Shown: positions 1-10,387, counted from the stretch's first letter. The stretch is DNA of 30,105 nt from CAYSUS01 sp964434165 (GCA_964434165.1 CAYSUS010000091.1:1-30105); one strand, 5' to 3'. Notes: a model not told the origin generated them from the sequence alone. Numbers and translations: made by a program.

Positions 1-2457
<2,457 letters not shown>

Positions 2458-2470
<13 letters not shown>

Positions 2471-3108
2471 GTCGAACAGTCGGTCGAGGGGTTGATGTTG
2501 TACTTCTCGCGGATGCTCTTCCCCAACGTGATCGGATCCTCGTCGGGGACCCAATCGAGGCTGGTCACCAGCTCGGGCGGGCGGAGGTGTGGCTCCGGAT
2601 TGCGGTGGCATTCCAGGCACCAGCTCATGCTCAGCGTCTCGGCCTGATAGACCGTCTCCATCCGGTCGATGCGCCCGTGGCATGAGACGCAGCTTACGCC
2701 GCGGGCGACGTGGGCGCTGTGGTTGAAATAGACGTAGTCCGGCAGATCGTGCACGCGGACCCAGGGCACGGGGTTGCCCGACGCGTAACTCTCGCGAATG
2801 GGCAGCAGGAGGGTGCTGTTTGGGGCGATCTGCGTGTGGCAGTTCATGCAGGTCGCGGTGGGCGGGACGGCCGCGTGCGCGGCCTGTTCCACGGTTGTGT
2901 GGCAGTAGCGGCAGTCCATGCCGAGCTGGCCGGCGTGCAGCGCATGGCTGAACGGCACGGGCTGCGTCGGCGCGTAGCCCACGTCGGTGGTCTTCGGCGA
3001 GCCCCCGTAGTAAACCACGCCCACCAGGTAGGCTGGAACGGCGAGCAGCGCGATCCCGGCCATAGGCCGGAGCCGGTCGATCCACTGGGGGAACAGCAGG
3101 CCGCTCAT
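2458..3108 (-). CDS. actA: Alternative Complex III pentaheme cytochrome c subunit ActA
   Basis: The 216-residue protein has exactly five CxxCH heme sites, at residues 66-70, 87-91, 140-144, 164-168 and 211-215, and one N-terminal membrane anchor at about 15-34 (GIALLAVPAYLVGVVYY). This matches ActA, the membrane-tethered multiheme cytochrome that takes electrons from the ActB iron-sulfur subunit. The fifth heme site is almost at the C-terminus. The ATG follows a G-rich stretch (AGGGGGG) about 8 bases upstream. It is the first gene of the operon, and actB starts 13 bases before its end. The rest of the operon (actC, D, E, F) would lie left of the window. The family call is firm; the terminal oxidase partner cannot be seen. 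Confidence 0.93.
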
Positions 3109-3654
3109 CGAATGGCGTCCCCCCCTAGGAAGATGGGGCCGGAGGGGAGAGGCGAATGACGCGGGCGCGCAGAAGGCAGGATCACGTGGCCTTTCCTTTC
3201 CAGGCGGCCGTGCCGCGGCACAGGGCCGGCTCGCCGAAATCTCGATTTGCGGTGTATTCTATCGCCTCATCCCCCTCGGAGAAGCCGTCGGGGCAGGAAT
3301 CCCTTTGCGGCGCGGCCGTGCGCCAGCGATCACACGGTGTTATCGCTTTGATCGCCGCCTCGTCAAGGGGAGTGCCGTTTGGCCACGAACTTGCCGGACT
3401 GTTGGCATTTGTCAGAACGGGCCGGCTTGCGAAGGCATGGACGGCCCGTGAGCCTTCCCTTGGGCGGACTGCCGCGCGGCGGACGCGCCAGAGAGAAAAG
3501 GCTCCCGACCCCGTCGCAACGGTATGGACAAGTCGGGCTCGCGCTGGCAATCTAAGCGTCTGTCAACGGGCGCGTTCAGATCGCCCCCTCGTGCAAGCCC
3601 CATGCATGGTTGCCCTCGGGGCAGGCGGCCAAGGAACCACCGAGATGGAGTGCG
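3109..3654. other. Divergent intergenic region between actA and the response regulator
   Basis: No convincing gene is seen in these 546 bases; the open frames here have atypical composition and no ribosome-binding sites. On the minus strand a hexamer TAGAAT (3256-3261 read in reverse) could be a -10 element for actA, but no good -35 accompanies it. A 12-base palindrome AAATCTCGATTT lies at 3237-3248, beside that hexamer, and might be an operator. The repeat at 3450-3512 is described separately. Confidence 0.5.
3450..3512. repeat. Hairpin-forming repeat ending in CTCCCGACCCC
   Basis: GAGCCTT (3450-3456) pairs with AAGGCTC (3498-3504) across a loop that itself contains the palindrome GCCGCGCGGC (3471-3480). 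The right arm reads GAGAAAAGGCTCCCGACCCC. The right arm of the inverted repeat at 18605-18678 reads GAGAAAGAACTCCCGACCCC, so the two look like members of one dispersed intergenic family. Its function is not known. Confidence 0.5.
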
Positions 3655-4035
3655 ATGACCAGGCCGGCGCGAATCCTCATCGTCGATGACGAGAAGAACA
3701 TGCGGGGCACGCTGGCCGAGATCCTCAGGGACGAGGGCTACGTGGTGCACACGGCGGAGAGCGGCGAGGCCGCGGTCCAGATCTGCCGGTCCCAAGCCTT
3801 CCAGGTGATCCTGATGGACGTGCGCATGCCGGGGATCAACGGCGTGGAGGCGTTTCGGATGATCCGCGGCGATGGCGAGAAGGCCCGCGTGATCTTCATG
3901 AGCGCCTATTCGGTCGAAGAGCTCAAGACGGCCGCCCTGGACGAGGGCGCGGTGGCGTTCCTGCCCAAGCCGCTGAATCTCGACTCGGTCGTGAGCCTGA
4001 TCGAGGAGCAGGTGGCCCTGGAGGGGGCGGGTTAG
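3655..4035 (+). CDS. Stand-alone response regulator receiver protein (CheY-like)
   Basis: The 126-residue product is a single receiver domain with no output domain. The acidic pair D11-D12, phosphoacceptor D55 (in VILMDVRMPG), the switch residue S83 and the conserved K105 (in FLPKPL) are all present, so it should be phosphorylatable. It would act by protein-protein contact or as a phosphorelay intermediate. The start at MTRPARIL is chosen because GGAG lies 4 bases upstream and the fold begins at once; an upstream in-frame ATG at 3610 would add 15 residues unlike the family. No kinase gene is adjacent. The nearest is the hybrid kinase at 16289, and nothing in the sequence links the two. Confidence 0.9.
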   Translation: MTRPARILIVDDEKNMRGTLAEILRDEGYVVHTAESGEAAVQICRSQAFQVILMDVRMPGINGVEAFRMIRGDGEKARVIFMSAYSVEELKTAALDEGAVAFLPKPLNLDSVVSLIEEQVALEGAG

Positions 4036-4067
4036 GACTCCCGGAGTCTTGGAGACTTCGGAGGTCC
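4035..4067. terminator. Bidirectional hairpin between convergent genes
   Basis: Fourteen paired positions, with one mismatch and two G-U pairs, join 4035-4048 to 4054-4067 around a 5-base loop. The hairpin begins at the stop codon of the response regulator and lies 12 bases from the stop of the convergent membrane protein. No U-tract follows on either strand, so intrinsic termination is inferred from position and stem strength. Confidence 0.6.
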
Positions 4068-4078
4068 GGCGAGCAGTT

Positions 4079-4909
4079 CTACAGCGTGCGCCCCGATCCG
4101 TCCGCCGGCCGGTCCTCGGGGATGATCGTCAACCCGCCGGACGACCTCAACAGCACGCGGTACCGCATGCCGGGCCGCATCTGCTGATAGACGGCCTCGC
4201 CGTGGGCCGCGCGGATTCCAATCTCCTTGGCCGCGTCGGGATCGTTGGCGTAGTCCCAGAACTTCGACCAGAGGCCCTGCTCCCACTCGGACATCCGCTG
4301 ACCGCTTCGATAGGCAGCCGGACGCGAGCCAACGGGATCGAGCGGGAACCCCTTTTCCGGCTCCTGCTTGTCGCCGTAAAGCCGTTTGAACAGGCAAAGC
4401 GAGGTCGAACGCAGCGGGTCCCCCGCCTCGACGTGCTCGTCGGCGAACTTGACCACCAGGGCCGCCACGTGCACCACGTCGCCCTTGACCGTGAACTCGC
4501 GGGGCTTCTCGATCGGATCGCCCGACTCGCCGATTTCCACGAAGCTCACGCGGGTCATCAACTCACCGCTCTCGGGCGAGGGCCGCTGCTCGAGCACGTC
4601 GAGTTGGGCCACGCGGTGATCGACCTTGAGGAAGCGCAGCGCCATGTCGAGGCGGTCGATCTCCTTCTGCTTGGCCTTCAGGTCCACGTTCAGCGCGAGA
4701 ATCTCCTCTTGGCGCGCGGAGAGCTCTCCGCTGAGCCGCTCGATCTCCTGCTCGCTCTCCTCCAGGGCCTTGGCCGTCTCCTCGCGCTCCCAGCGCTCGG
4801 CGTGGTACGAGCGGTACGCGACAAAGGCGCCTACGCTCAACCCCACCATTAGCAGGAGGGCCGCAAGGGCCCCGAACAGTCCGGCCAGCGCGTTAACGGT
4901 CTTGAACAT
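4079..4909 (-). CDS. Membrane-anchored coiled-coil protein of unknown function
   Basis: I do not recognise a named family. The 276-residue product starts MFKTVNALAG, with GAGGAAA about 7 bases upstream of the ATG; an open frame upstream of it has no family-like sequence. One transmembrane helix lies at about 8-29 (LFGALAALLLMVGLSVGAFVAY), then a charged, Glu-rich coiled coil at about 35-90 (heptad-like RWEREETAKALEESEQEIE and DLKAKQKEIDRLDMALRFL). The C-terminal 180 residues form a compact mixed domain, including FVEIGESGD, VHVAALVVKFADEHV, and a Trp/Tyr-rich stretch near LWSKFWDYANDPDAAKEIG. With one helix near the N-terminus the globular part is probably extracytoplasmic. A scaffold or envelope role is possible but unsupported. 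Confidence 0.8.
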   Translation of the reverse strand: MFKTVNALAGLFGALAALLLMVGLSVGAFVAYRSYHAERWEREETAKALEESEQEIERLSGELSARQEEILALNVDLKAKQKEIDRLDMALRFLKVDHRVAQLDVLEQRPSPESGELMTRVSFVEIGESGDPIEKPREFTVKGDVVHVAALVVKFADEHVEAGDPLRSTSLCLFKRLYGDKQEPEKGFPLDPVGSRPAAYRSGQRMSEWEQGLWSKFWDYANDPDAAKEIGIRAAHGEAVYQQMRPGMRYRVLLRSSGGLTIIPEDRPADGSGRTL

Positions 4910-5168
4910 GCCTGGATTTCCTCGCAGAACCGGCAAATACCGCGGTGATCGGCAGTCTCGCCCCAATCCTCCGAAACATAGCTTATCCGATCCCGCCGTG
5001 GGGGGCGAGACGTGCCGGGCGACTCGGCCCTCCTCATGATCGGCAGCACGCGCGCCGTGCGCCACCGCCTAACCGGCAGCTAGCGCTTGGCTTGCGCAGG
5101 TCGTTCCGCACCGTGCGCCGGCCGGCTACACTAAGATGGCTCGGCCCATGCGGCGAAAAGGAGCAGTC

Positions 5169-5951
5169 ATGCCTCAGCGGGAATCGACTCGAGTGGCCCT
5201 GGTGACCGGGGCGGGCAAGCGCCGGATCGGGAACGTGGTTGCCCGAACCCTGGCCTCCAGGGGTTACGCGATCGCCCTCCATTACAACCGCTCGGCCGAG
5301 GAGGCCGAGGCCACGGTGGTGCGTCTGAAGGAGCAGGGGGTTCACGCGAACGCCTTTCAGGCGGATTTGAGCCGCGAAGAGGACGTGGACCGCCTTTTCC
5401 ACCGGATTTCGGAGCAGTTCGCGCGCCTGGACGTGTTGGTCAACTCCGCGGCCGTCTGGGAGCCCAAGCCGCTGCAGGAGGTCACCGCCGATGACGTGCG
5501 CCACCAGTTCGACGTCAACGCGCTGGGGACGTTCCTCTGCTGCCAGCGCGCAGGACGGATCATGGCTGCACAGCCCACCGGCGGGGTAATCGTGACCATC
5601 GGCGACTGGGCCACCGCGCGCCCCTACCCCGGCTACGCCGCCTATTTCCCCTCCAAAGGCGCCATCCCCACGATGACGCGGATGCTGGCCGTTGAGCTGG
5701 CGATGCGCAATCCCCGCATTCGGGTGAATTGCGTGCAGCCGGGCCCCGTGATGTTGCCCGACGACTTGAGCCCCGAGGAGCGCAAGCAGGCCGTGGCCGG
5801 CACGCTGCTGAAGCGGGAGGGAAGCCCGGAGAACGTCGCCCACGCCGTGATGTTTCTGGTAGAGAACGATTACGTCACGGGCGTATGCGTGCCCGTCGAT
5901 GGCGGTCGCACGATTGCGGGCGGGGAGGGCGACCGGCCGCAACACGCCTAG
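5169..5951 (+). CDS. Short-chain dehydrogenase/reductase, pteridine-reductase (PTR1/FolM)-like
   Basis: The 260-residue product is a Rossmann-fold NAD(P)H-dependent reductase. It has the nucleotide motif TGAGKRRIG (13-21), NSAA at 92-95 in place of the usual NNAG, and a catalytic YFPSK (Y159, K163). The residue 13 before the Tyr is Asp146 (in TIGDWATARPYPGY) instead of the usual Ser. That Asp-Tyr-Lys arrangement is the one used by pteridine reductase 1. The basic KRR beside the glycine motif and HYNRS at 38-42 suggest NADPH preference. It ends with the common PVDGGRTIAGG loop. The start is ATG 5169, with AAAAGGAG 5 bases upstream. The membrane protein gene follows after 38 bases. The substrate is inferred from motifs only. 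Confidence 0.88.
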   Translation: MPQRESTRVALVTGAGKRRIGNVVARTLASRGYAIALHYNRSAEEAEATVVRLKEQGVHANAFQADLSREEDVDRLFHRISEQFARLDVLVNSAAVWEPKPLQEVTADDVRHQFDVNALGTFLCCQRAGRIMAAQPTGGVIVTIGDWATARPYPGYAAYFPSKGAIPTMTRMLAVELAMRNPRIRVNCVQPGPVMLPDDLSPEERKQAVAGTLLKREGSPENVAHAVMFLVENDYVTGVCVPVDGGRTIAGGEGDRPQHA

Positions 5952-5989
5952 GGCGGAGCGCCCACCCGGAGAACGAAGACCGCTTGCTC

Positions 5990-7801
5990 ATGCCCAGCGC
6001 CGCGCCCCAGACCAGCCTTGCCTGCGGCCTTCCGCTTGCGGTGCTCGCACGGTGGCTGCTGGCCGCATCGTGCCTCTATCTCGGCTTTCCGCTCCTGGTG
6101 TTCTTCGCGGCGTGGCTGAAGTGGTGGGTCGCGGTGCCGGCCGTGGCGGCGGTCGTCGCCGCGAGCGCCGGCGTGCTGCTCCTGGAGGGCCGGCGTCCGC
6201 CAGGCGCGCCGGATGCGCCTGGCGGTCCCGCCATGCAATGGCATCAGTTGGCCCTGCTGGTGCTTCTGGCCTTGGCCTTCTCGTCGCTGTCCGGGATGGG
6301 AGGTTACGGTCTGCAAGAGGGCGACTACTTCAAGCACAACGCCGTGCTGAAGGCCCTGATCCAGAAGCCCTGGCCGGTGTACGTCCAAAGCGACCGCGGC
6401 TTGTTTCCTCTCGTGTACTACACAGCCTGGTACCTGCCGGCCGCGCTGGTCGGCAAGGCCGCCGGTTGGAGCGCGGCCCACCATTTCCTGTTCGCCTGGA
6501 GCGTGGCGGGCGTCGTACTGTCGATGCTCTGGTTCTGCGTGGTTGCCGGGCGCGTCCACCTGCTCGTGATCCTCGTGTTCCTCATCTTCTCCGGCCCGGA
6601 CGTGGTGGGCGCCGCCGCGATGAAGCTCCTCGGCTATCGCTACGGACCGCCGCCCCCGCCCCCGGTGCCCGACCAGCTCGGCATCGACTGGCACGGCTGG
6701 CGCTGGTGGAACTGGGAGAACCGCTGGTGGGCGGGACCGTACACGTGGAACTACTGTTCCAACATGGAGCTTCTCTTCTGGGTGCCGCAGCAAGCCCTGG
6801 GATCGTGGATCGCCACCGGCATGGCTTTGCTGGCCTTCTCGCGAGGCGACGGTCGCGCGCGGCGATGGTCGCTCGTGCCGCCCGCCCTGGTGAGTCTGTG
6901 GTCGCCCCTGGTGACGGTCGGACTCCTTCCCTTCGTGGCGGTGGACCTGCTCGATTCGATCCGCCGCTTCGGGCGCGGCGCGCTGCGCGCGTGGGCCGCG
7001 TGGCCCAACGTGCTGGCGTGCTGCGTGCTGGGCCTTCTGGCCCTGTACTTCGCCGCCCGGGGCGGCCCGCTGCCTTTCACCACCGACCCCACGGCCGAGC
7101 TGCGCTTCTTCGGATTCGACGACTGGCCACTGGCCGAGTACCTCTGGCGGCTCGGCTTGTTCCTGCTGCTCGACGTGGGCGTCCTGGTGCTGGCCATCGT
7201 TTACGTGCGCCCCCCGGCCGGACCCCGATGCCGCCTTCTACTGGCGACCGCCGTGCTCTCGCTCGTGCTCCTCGCACTGTTCCGCTACGGGATGAACAAC
7301 GACCTGGGCATGCGCGTGTCGATGCCGGGCCTGCTGGTGCTCGCCGTGTTTCTAGCCAAGGCGGCCCTGGACGCGAAGGCCGCTCGCCTGCGCAAAGCGG
7401 CCCTGTTCGGGCTGCTGGCGATCGCGGCCACCAACCCCGTGGCCGAGGTCTATCGCCACCTGTGCGAGATGCGGCGGCGCCACGAGTGGCTGGCCATCCC
7501 CGAACAAGCCGAGGTGCGAACGCTCTGGGAGCTGAGCTGCGAGACCCGCGACCGGCAGACCGGCAACGACTTCTTCTTCCGCCAGTACGCAGGCAGCCCC
7601 GATACGCCCTTCTTCCGCTGGCTGGCACGCCGGCCCGCGGGCGGTGCGCCCGACCGCGGCGGCCGGAGATCAACGCGGGACCCTCAGGATGCGTCGTCGC
7701 GCGGGTCCCGTACGAGCCGGGCCGGCCCGGTCGATCCAGACGTTGCGGGGGCAGAGGGCCGGGCCGTTTCGGCCCGGCGCGGAACGCCGCAAGCAGCGTG
7801 A
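5990..7801 (+). CDS. Large polytopic membrane protein with a Trp-rich loop, unknown function
   Basis: The 603-residue product has many hydrophobic helices (e.g. WLLAASCLYLGFPLLVFFAA, LALLVLLALAFSSL, VHLLVILVFLIFSG, LGLFLLLDVGVLVLAIVYV, AVLSLVLLALF). A loop at about 215-263 holds a proline run and then nine Trp (WHGWRWWNWENRWW and beyond), followed by WVPQQALGSWIATG. A W.PQ.AL.W pattern in a many-helix protein recalls GT-C-like polymer or lipid-linked sugar membrane proteins, but this is inference only. The last 55 residues are Gly/Arg/Asp-rich and may be a disordered tail. ATG 5990 has GGAG only 18 bases upstream; the in-frame TTG at 5984 is an alternative start. It probably shares a transcript with the SDR gene. 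Confidence 0.82.
   Translation: MPSAAPQTSLACGLPLAVLARWLLAASCLYLGFPLLVFFAAWLKWWVAVPAVAAVVAASAGVLLLEGRRPPGAPDAPGGPAMQWHQLALLVLLALAFSSLSGMGGYGLQEGDYFKHNAVLKALIQKPWPVYVQSDRGLFPLVYYTAWYLPAALVGKAAGWSAAHHFLFAWSVAGVVLSMLWFCVVAGRVHLLVILVFLIFSGPDVVGAAAMKLLGYRYGPPPPPPVPDQLGIDWHGWRWWNWENRWWAGPYTWNYCSNMELLFWVPQQALGSWIATGMALLAFSRGDGRARRWSLVPPALVSLWSPLVTVGLLPFVAVDLLDSIRRFGRGALRAWAAWPNVLACCVLGLLALYFAARGGPLPFTTDPTAELRFFGFDDWPLAEYLWRLGLFLLLDVGVLVLAIVYVRPPAGPRCRLLLATAVLSLVLLALFRYGMNNDLGMRVSMPGLLVLAVFLAKAALDAKAARLRKAALFGLLAIAATNPVAEVYRHLCEMRRRHEWLAIPEQAEVRTLWELSCETRDRQTGNDFFFRQYAGSPDTPFFRWLARRPAGGAPDRGGRRSTRDPQDASSRGSRTSRAGPVDPDVAGAEGRAVSARRGTPQAA
7676..7778. repeat. Two GC hairpins near the 3' end of the membrane protein gene
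   Basis: CGGGACCC (7676-7683) pairs with GGGTCCCG (7703-7710). GCCGGGCC (7758-7765) pairs perfectly with GGCCCGGC (7771-7778) around the loop GTTTC. Both lie inside the last 45 codons of the membrane protein, just before its convergent junction with the gene ending at 7860. The second may work as a terminator, though no U-tract follows. Confidence 0.6.
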
Positions 7802-7859
7802 GACGTCGGGCGGCTCAACGTGCCCGTCCGCGGAGTCGCGACAATCCCTCGCAGGGGTG

Positions 7860-8876
7860 CTAACGCCCCCGTCCCCGTCCGCGCCCACCACCCCGTCCAC
7901 GCCCGGAGTTCTCGCGCTCGGGACGTCGCGAACGGGACTCGAGGTTCTGCGCGATGAGGATATCGACCGCCTCCTTCCAGGTGGGCACACCGCGATGTCC
8001 CACCTTGCCTTCGGCCGAGCTCTCCGAGTCCTCGTCATCGGCACCGTTGAAGTCGTCCGACTCGATGTCCTCTTCGTCCTCGGCCCGCTCCGCAGTTCGC
8101 GCGGGCCCTTCGGCGCGGTCGGTTTCGCGGGTGCCGTTGCGATCCCCTTCGGGACGCTTGCGGCGCCGGCGGCGACGTTTGGTCCTCCCGCCACCCGGGT
8201 CTTCGCCCTCCGATCGAGCCGCCTCCGCCTCGTCGAGCGGGCCGATTTCGACCTCGGAGTCCTCGCCGAAGAGCTGCTCGGGAAGCGACTCGATCTCCCC
8301 CTCTTCGAGGTCCGCTTCCGCCGCGGACGACTCCTCGCCCGACTCCAGCTCCGTCGAGGGACGACGCCGGCGGCGCTTGCGCCGCTTGCCGGGCCTGTCC
8401 TCCGAAGGGGGCCGTTCCTCGCCCTCCTCCGCGGTGCCCACGGCCTCGCCTTCCTCGGCGGGCGGAGGCTGGAGGAACGGCTCGTCCCAGGCCGAGGGCT
8501 TGGGCTCCCTGGGAGGGGCCGGTCGGGTGGGGTCCTCCTCCGGCTCGGGCGCCGCGATCAGCGGCACGGGCTCCGGCTCTTCAGCCTTCGGTAAGGCGAT
8601 GAACGCCTCCCGCGGCAGATCCAGCCCCAACTCCCCGGCCAGTGCGGCCCAGCCTTGAGCGGAGCGGGTCGGGGTCGGCCTGGCGGCGGGCTTGGGCGGC
8701 GGCTCGGGGGCCCGACTCTCGGGCGAGGAAGTCGCGCTCTGTTCGGCGTGCTCCCCGCTCTCCCCCGACGCGGCACCCTCGGGGCGGTCCTCCGGCGGCT
8801 GGGGCGGCGGGGGCGGCGGCGTGCCCAGCTCTTCTGCCAGCGAAGTCCAATGGTCTTGTCCTGACTGGTCGCTCAT
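7860..8876 (-). CDS. Intrinsically disordered protein with Arg-rich blocks and an RG-repeat tail, unknown function
   Basis: The 338-residue product is Pro/Glu-rich and lacks a hydrophobic core. A short motif occurs twice: WTSLAEELG at 10-18 and WAALAGELGLDLP at 76-88. Two basic blocks (KRRKRRRRRP at 164-173 and KRRRRRRKRP at 233-242) alternate with acidic stretches. A predicted helix GVPTWKEAVDILIAQNLESR at 296-315 looks conserved in planctomycete proteins as far as I recall, and the end is an RG tail (325-338), as in RGG-type RNA-binding regions. Nucleic-acid or ribosome binding is therefore plausible, possibly as a degradosome-like scaffold; this is inference. No ribosome-binding site is visible before the ATG. 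It converges with the membrane protein gene. Confidence 0.85.
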   Translation of the reverse strand: MSDQSGQDHWTSLAEELGTPPPPPPQPPEDRPEGAASGESGEHAEQSATSSPESRAPEPPPKPAARPTPTRSAQGWAALAGELGLDLPREAFIALPKAEEPEPVPLIAAPEPEEDPTRPAPPREPKPSAWDEPFLQPPPAEEGEAVGTAEEGEERPPSEDRPGKRRKRRRRRPSTELESGEESSAAEADLEEGEIESLPEQLFGEDSEVEIGPLDEAEAARSEGEDPGGGRTKRRRRRRKRPEGDRNGTRETDRAEGPARTAERAEDEEDIESDDFNGADDEDSESSAEGKVGHRGVPTWKEAVDILIAQNLESRSRRPERENSGRGRGGGRGRGRGR

Positions 8877-8919
8877 CGTTTTTGGGGTAGCGCTGTGGTT
8901 GTTGATGTTGACAACAGCT

Positions 8920-8933
8920 CGTAACTACTTACG
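8920..8933. promoter_or_regulatory. Palindrome CGTAACTACTTACG upstream of the RG-tail gene
   Basis: CGTAA and TTACG are separated by 4 bases, 44 bases upstream of the ATG at 8876. A second symmetry, GTTGT/ACAAC, lies at 8898-8915, and it contains TTGTCA on the minus strand, which could be a -35. No clear -10 follows. The local AT content is unusual for this window, so an operator or promoter is plausible. Confidence 0.35.
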
Positions 8934-9033
8934 AAAAAAGGTTTCCAGTTACCCTCATCGTTGATGACGTGTGACGAAAACAGCCCGGAATCGAACTGGC
9001 GGATAGCACCAGAGTAGCACCGAGGGAATACGC

Positions 9034-9372
9034 TTGGCCAAGTCTTCGTTCTCGAAGCCCCCCAGTGGAGCATATCGTGAGGCCAGCCTATGGCAGGGTC
9101 TGCCAATACGACTCGGAGTGCGCGGGCCTGGCTGTCTGCGTGACGTCGGCCGGCACCCGGACATTCTACTACATCAACAATTTGCACGGCAGGCCATATC
9201 GCAAGCGGCTCGGCCTGCTTGGCGAGCTGACCGTGGACCGGGCCCGCAAGCTTGCGGATCTCGAGCGCGGCAAGATCGCCGAGGGACGTGAGGTGAAAGC
9301 CGAGCGGCGGGCCACACTGGGAGCCTACCCTGGCCGACCTGGACGGGCCAGATGACATGGCAAGACCGATAA
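9034..9372 (+). pseudogene. Decayed tyrosine-recombinase (integrase) N-terminus, DUF4102-like arm-binding domain
   Basis: Three reading frames together rebuild an integrase N-terminus. A TTG at 9034 begins LAKSSFSKP (originally likely MAKSSFSK). After a shift at the C-run near 9058, the next frame reads YDSECAGLAVCVTSAGTRTF, then GRPYRKRLGLLGELTVDRAR and KLADLERGKIAEGREVKAERR. A second shift near 9300-9322 is needed to recover EPTLADL at 9322. The pattern (G-x-V-T-x-x-G-x-x-(T/S)-F, R-x-x-L-G-x-x-GELT-x-x-x-AR) is that of the DUF4102/arm-binding domain of phage and island integrases. The core-binding and catalytic domains (R-H-R-Y) are absent. It is a relic of a past integration, with neither a working start nor an intact frame. 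Confidence 0.75.
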
Positions 9373-9491
9373 GCACCGGCACCATCACGCCACTCGCAAC
9401 GAGCCACCAGATCCAGTTCGGTGGCGGGCGAGACGATGGCGACGATTCTGAAAGATCGGACGCTGCGTACGGGGCGGCTCGCGCAGGGGCC

Positions 9492-9869
9492 TCACGCCAC
9501 GCTCTCCTTACTCCTGGCCGCCTCGAGGGCCTGCTGCGGCGTGTCGGCGATCGTCCAGAGCGCGTCGAAACGGGCCACGCGGAGGATCTCAAGCCCCACG
9601 TCCGAGACGTTGCAGAGGACCATGCGGCCGCCCCGGGCGCGAACCGGGCGCCAAATGCTGTGCATGGTTTCCAGCATGTTCGTGCCGAAGTAGGGCAGCT
9701 TCTCCAGGTCGATCACCACCGCGCGCACGCGGGGCTGATGGAGCTGCTCGATCAGGGCGTCGAGCTCGGCCTTGACGTGGGGCTCGGCCAGGTTCCCCAC
9801 ACAGTCCAGCGGGCGGACAACCAGGGTCTTGCCGTGGTTCTGAACGTCGAGAATCCGGGGCACCGGCAT
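9492..9869 (-). CDS. STAS-domain protein (anti-sigma-factor antagonist family)
   Basis: The 125-residue product is a single STAS domain: VIDLEKLPYFGTNMLETMHS at about 71-90 is the core strand-loop-helix, followed by GGRMVLCNVSDVGLEILRVARF. Family members bind an anti-sigma factor or switch kinase and are controlled by phosphorylation of a Ser/Thr in that loop. Here the corresponding position is a Thr in YFGTNML and the usual SSG is absent, a form I associate with planctomycete STAS proteins. Regulation by phosphorylation is thus possible but uncertain. GAGGAG lies 5 bases before the ATG. No anti-sigma kinase or sigma factor is adjacent, so its partner lies elsewhere. It reads away from the integrase remnant's left flank. 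Confidence 0.85.
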   Translation of the reverse strand: MPVPRILDVQNHGKTLVVRPLDCVGNLAEPHVKAELDALIEQLHQPRVRAVVIDLEKLPYFGTNMLETMHSIWRPVRARGGRMVLCNVSDVGLEILRVARFDALWTIADTPQQALEAARSKESVA

Positions 9870-10387
9870 CGCTTTCTCCTCGTCGCTGGGGCGGCTGTAC
9901 AGGGTAGGGGCGCAAGCACACCCCCCGCCGCGCGACCGCCGGCAAGGTGCAGCGTCGATCTCGTTCCAAGGCAGCCATCCGTTGCGCCGCGAGCGACGTC
10001 GCGCATCCGTGCGTGCCTCTTCACCCGCTCCGGCAGCACAGGTCCCACGCAGATCGCGGTCGCGTGGGTGTTGCGAGCTTGACGCCTATGGCTGGTTGCC
10101 GACGGGCAATTGCGCGTGTGCGCAAGAAACGCCGGCTTTGGACGGCTGGTTGCGGTGTGACGCAATCACTGGGTTGGCAAGACCGCCCCGTTAGACGCAC
10201 GGCCAGGGCCCTCAACCCTTGGACGCGCGAACTGCCGCGGCGGTTCACTCCGCGCGGGCTCAAGGAAGAGCCGCACCCGATCCCCGGAACTTATTAGACA
10301 CCGCCCAACAAGGGATTCAACCCCGCTACTCTGGGGAGGCGCCGGCGCCTTCTGCGCAGCTTGCGGAAACCGGGCGGTCCCGTGGCG
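9870..10387. other. Intergenic region without a recognisable gene
   Basis: These 518 bases lie upstream of the STAS gene and downstream of purN. The open frames have no family resemblance and no ribosome-binding sites. Apart from the promoter that the STAS gene must have, I see no hairpin, repeat or RNA gene that I can support. Confidence 0.5.

Noticed and set aside
3182..3550. Minus-strand open frame upstream of actA
   Set aside because: No ribosome-binding site, unusual composition, no motif, and it overlaps an inverted repeat.
8985..9000. tRNA T-arm-like sequence (reverse complement contains GTTCGATTCC)
   Set aside because: The stem does not pair (A-C and G-G mismatches) and no cloverleaf could be built around it; it might be a degraded attachment-site fragment, but this is not supported.
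10300..10335. Tail resembling a T-loop (GGGATTCAACCCC)
   Set aside because: The loop sequence does not fit TTCRANY and no acceptor stem or anticodon arm is seen.
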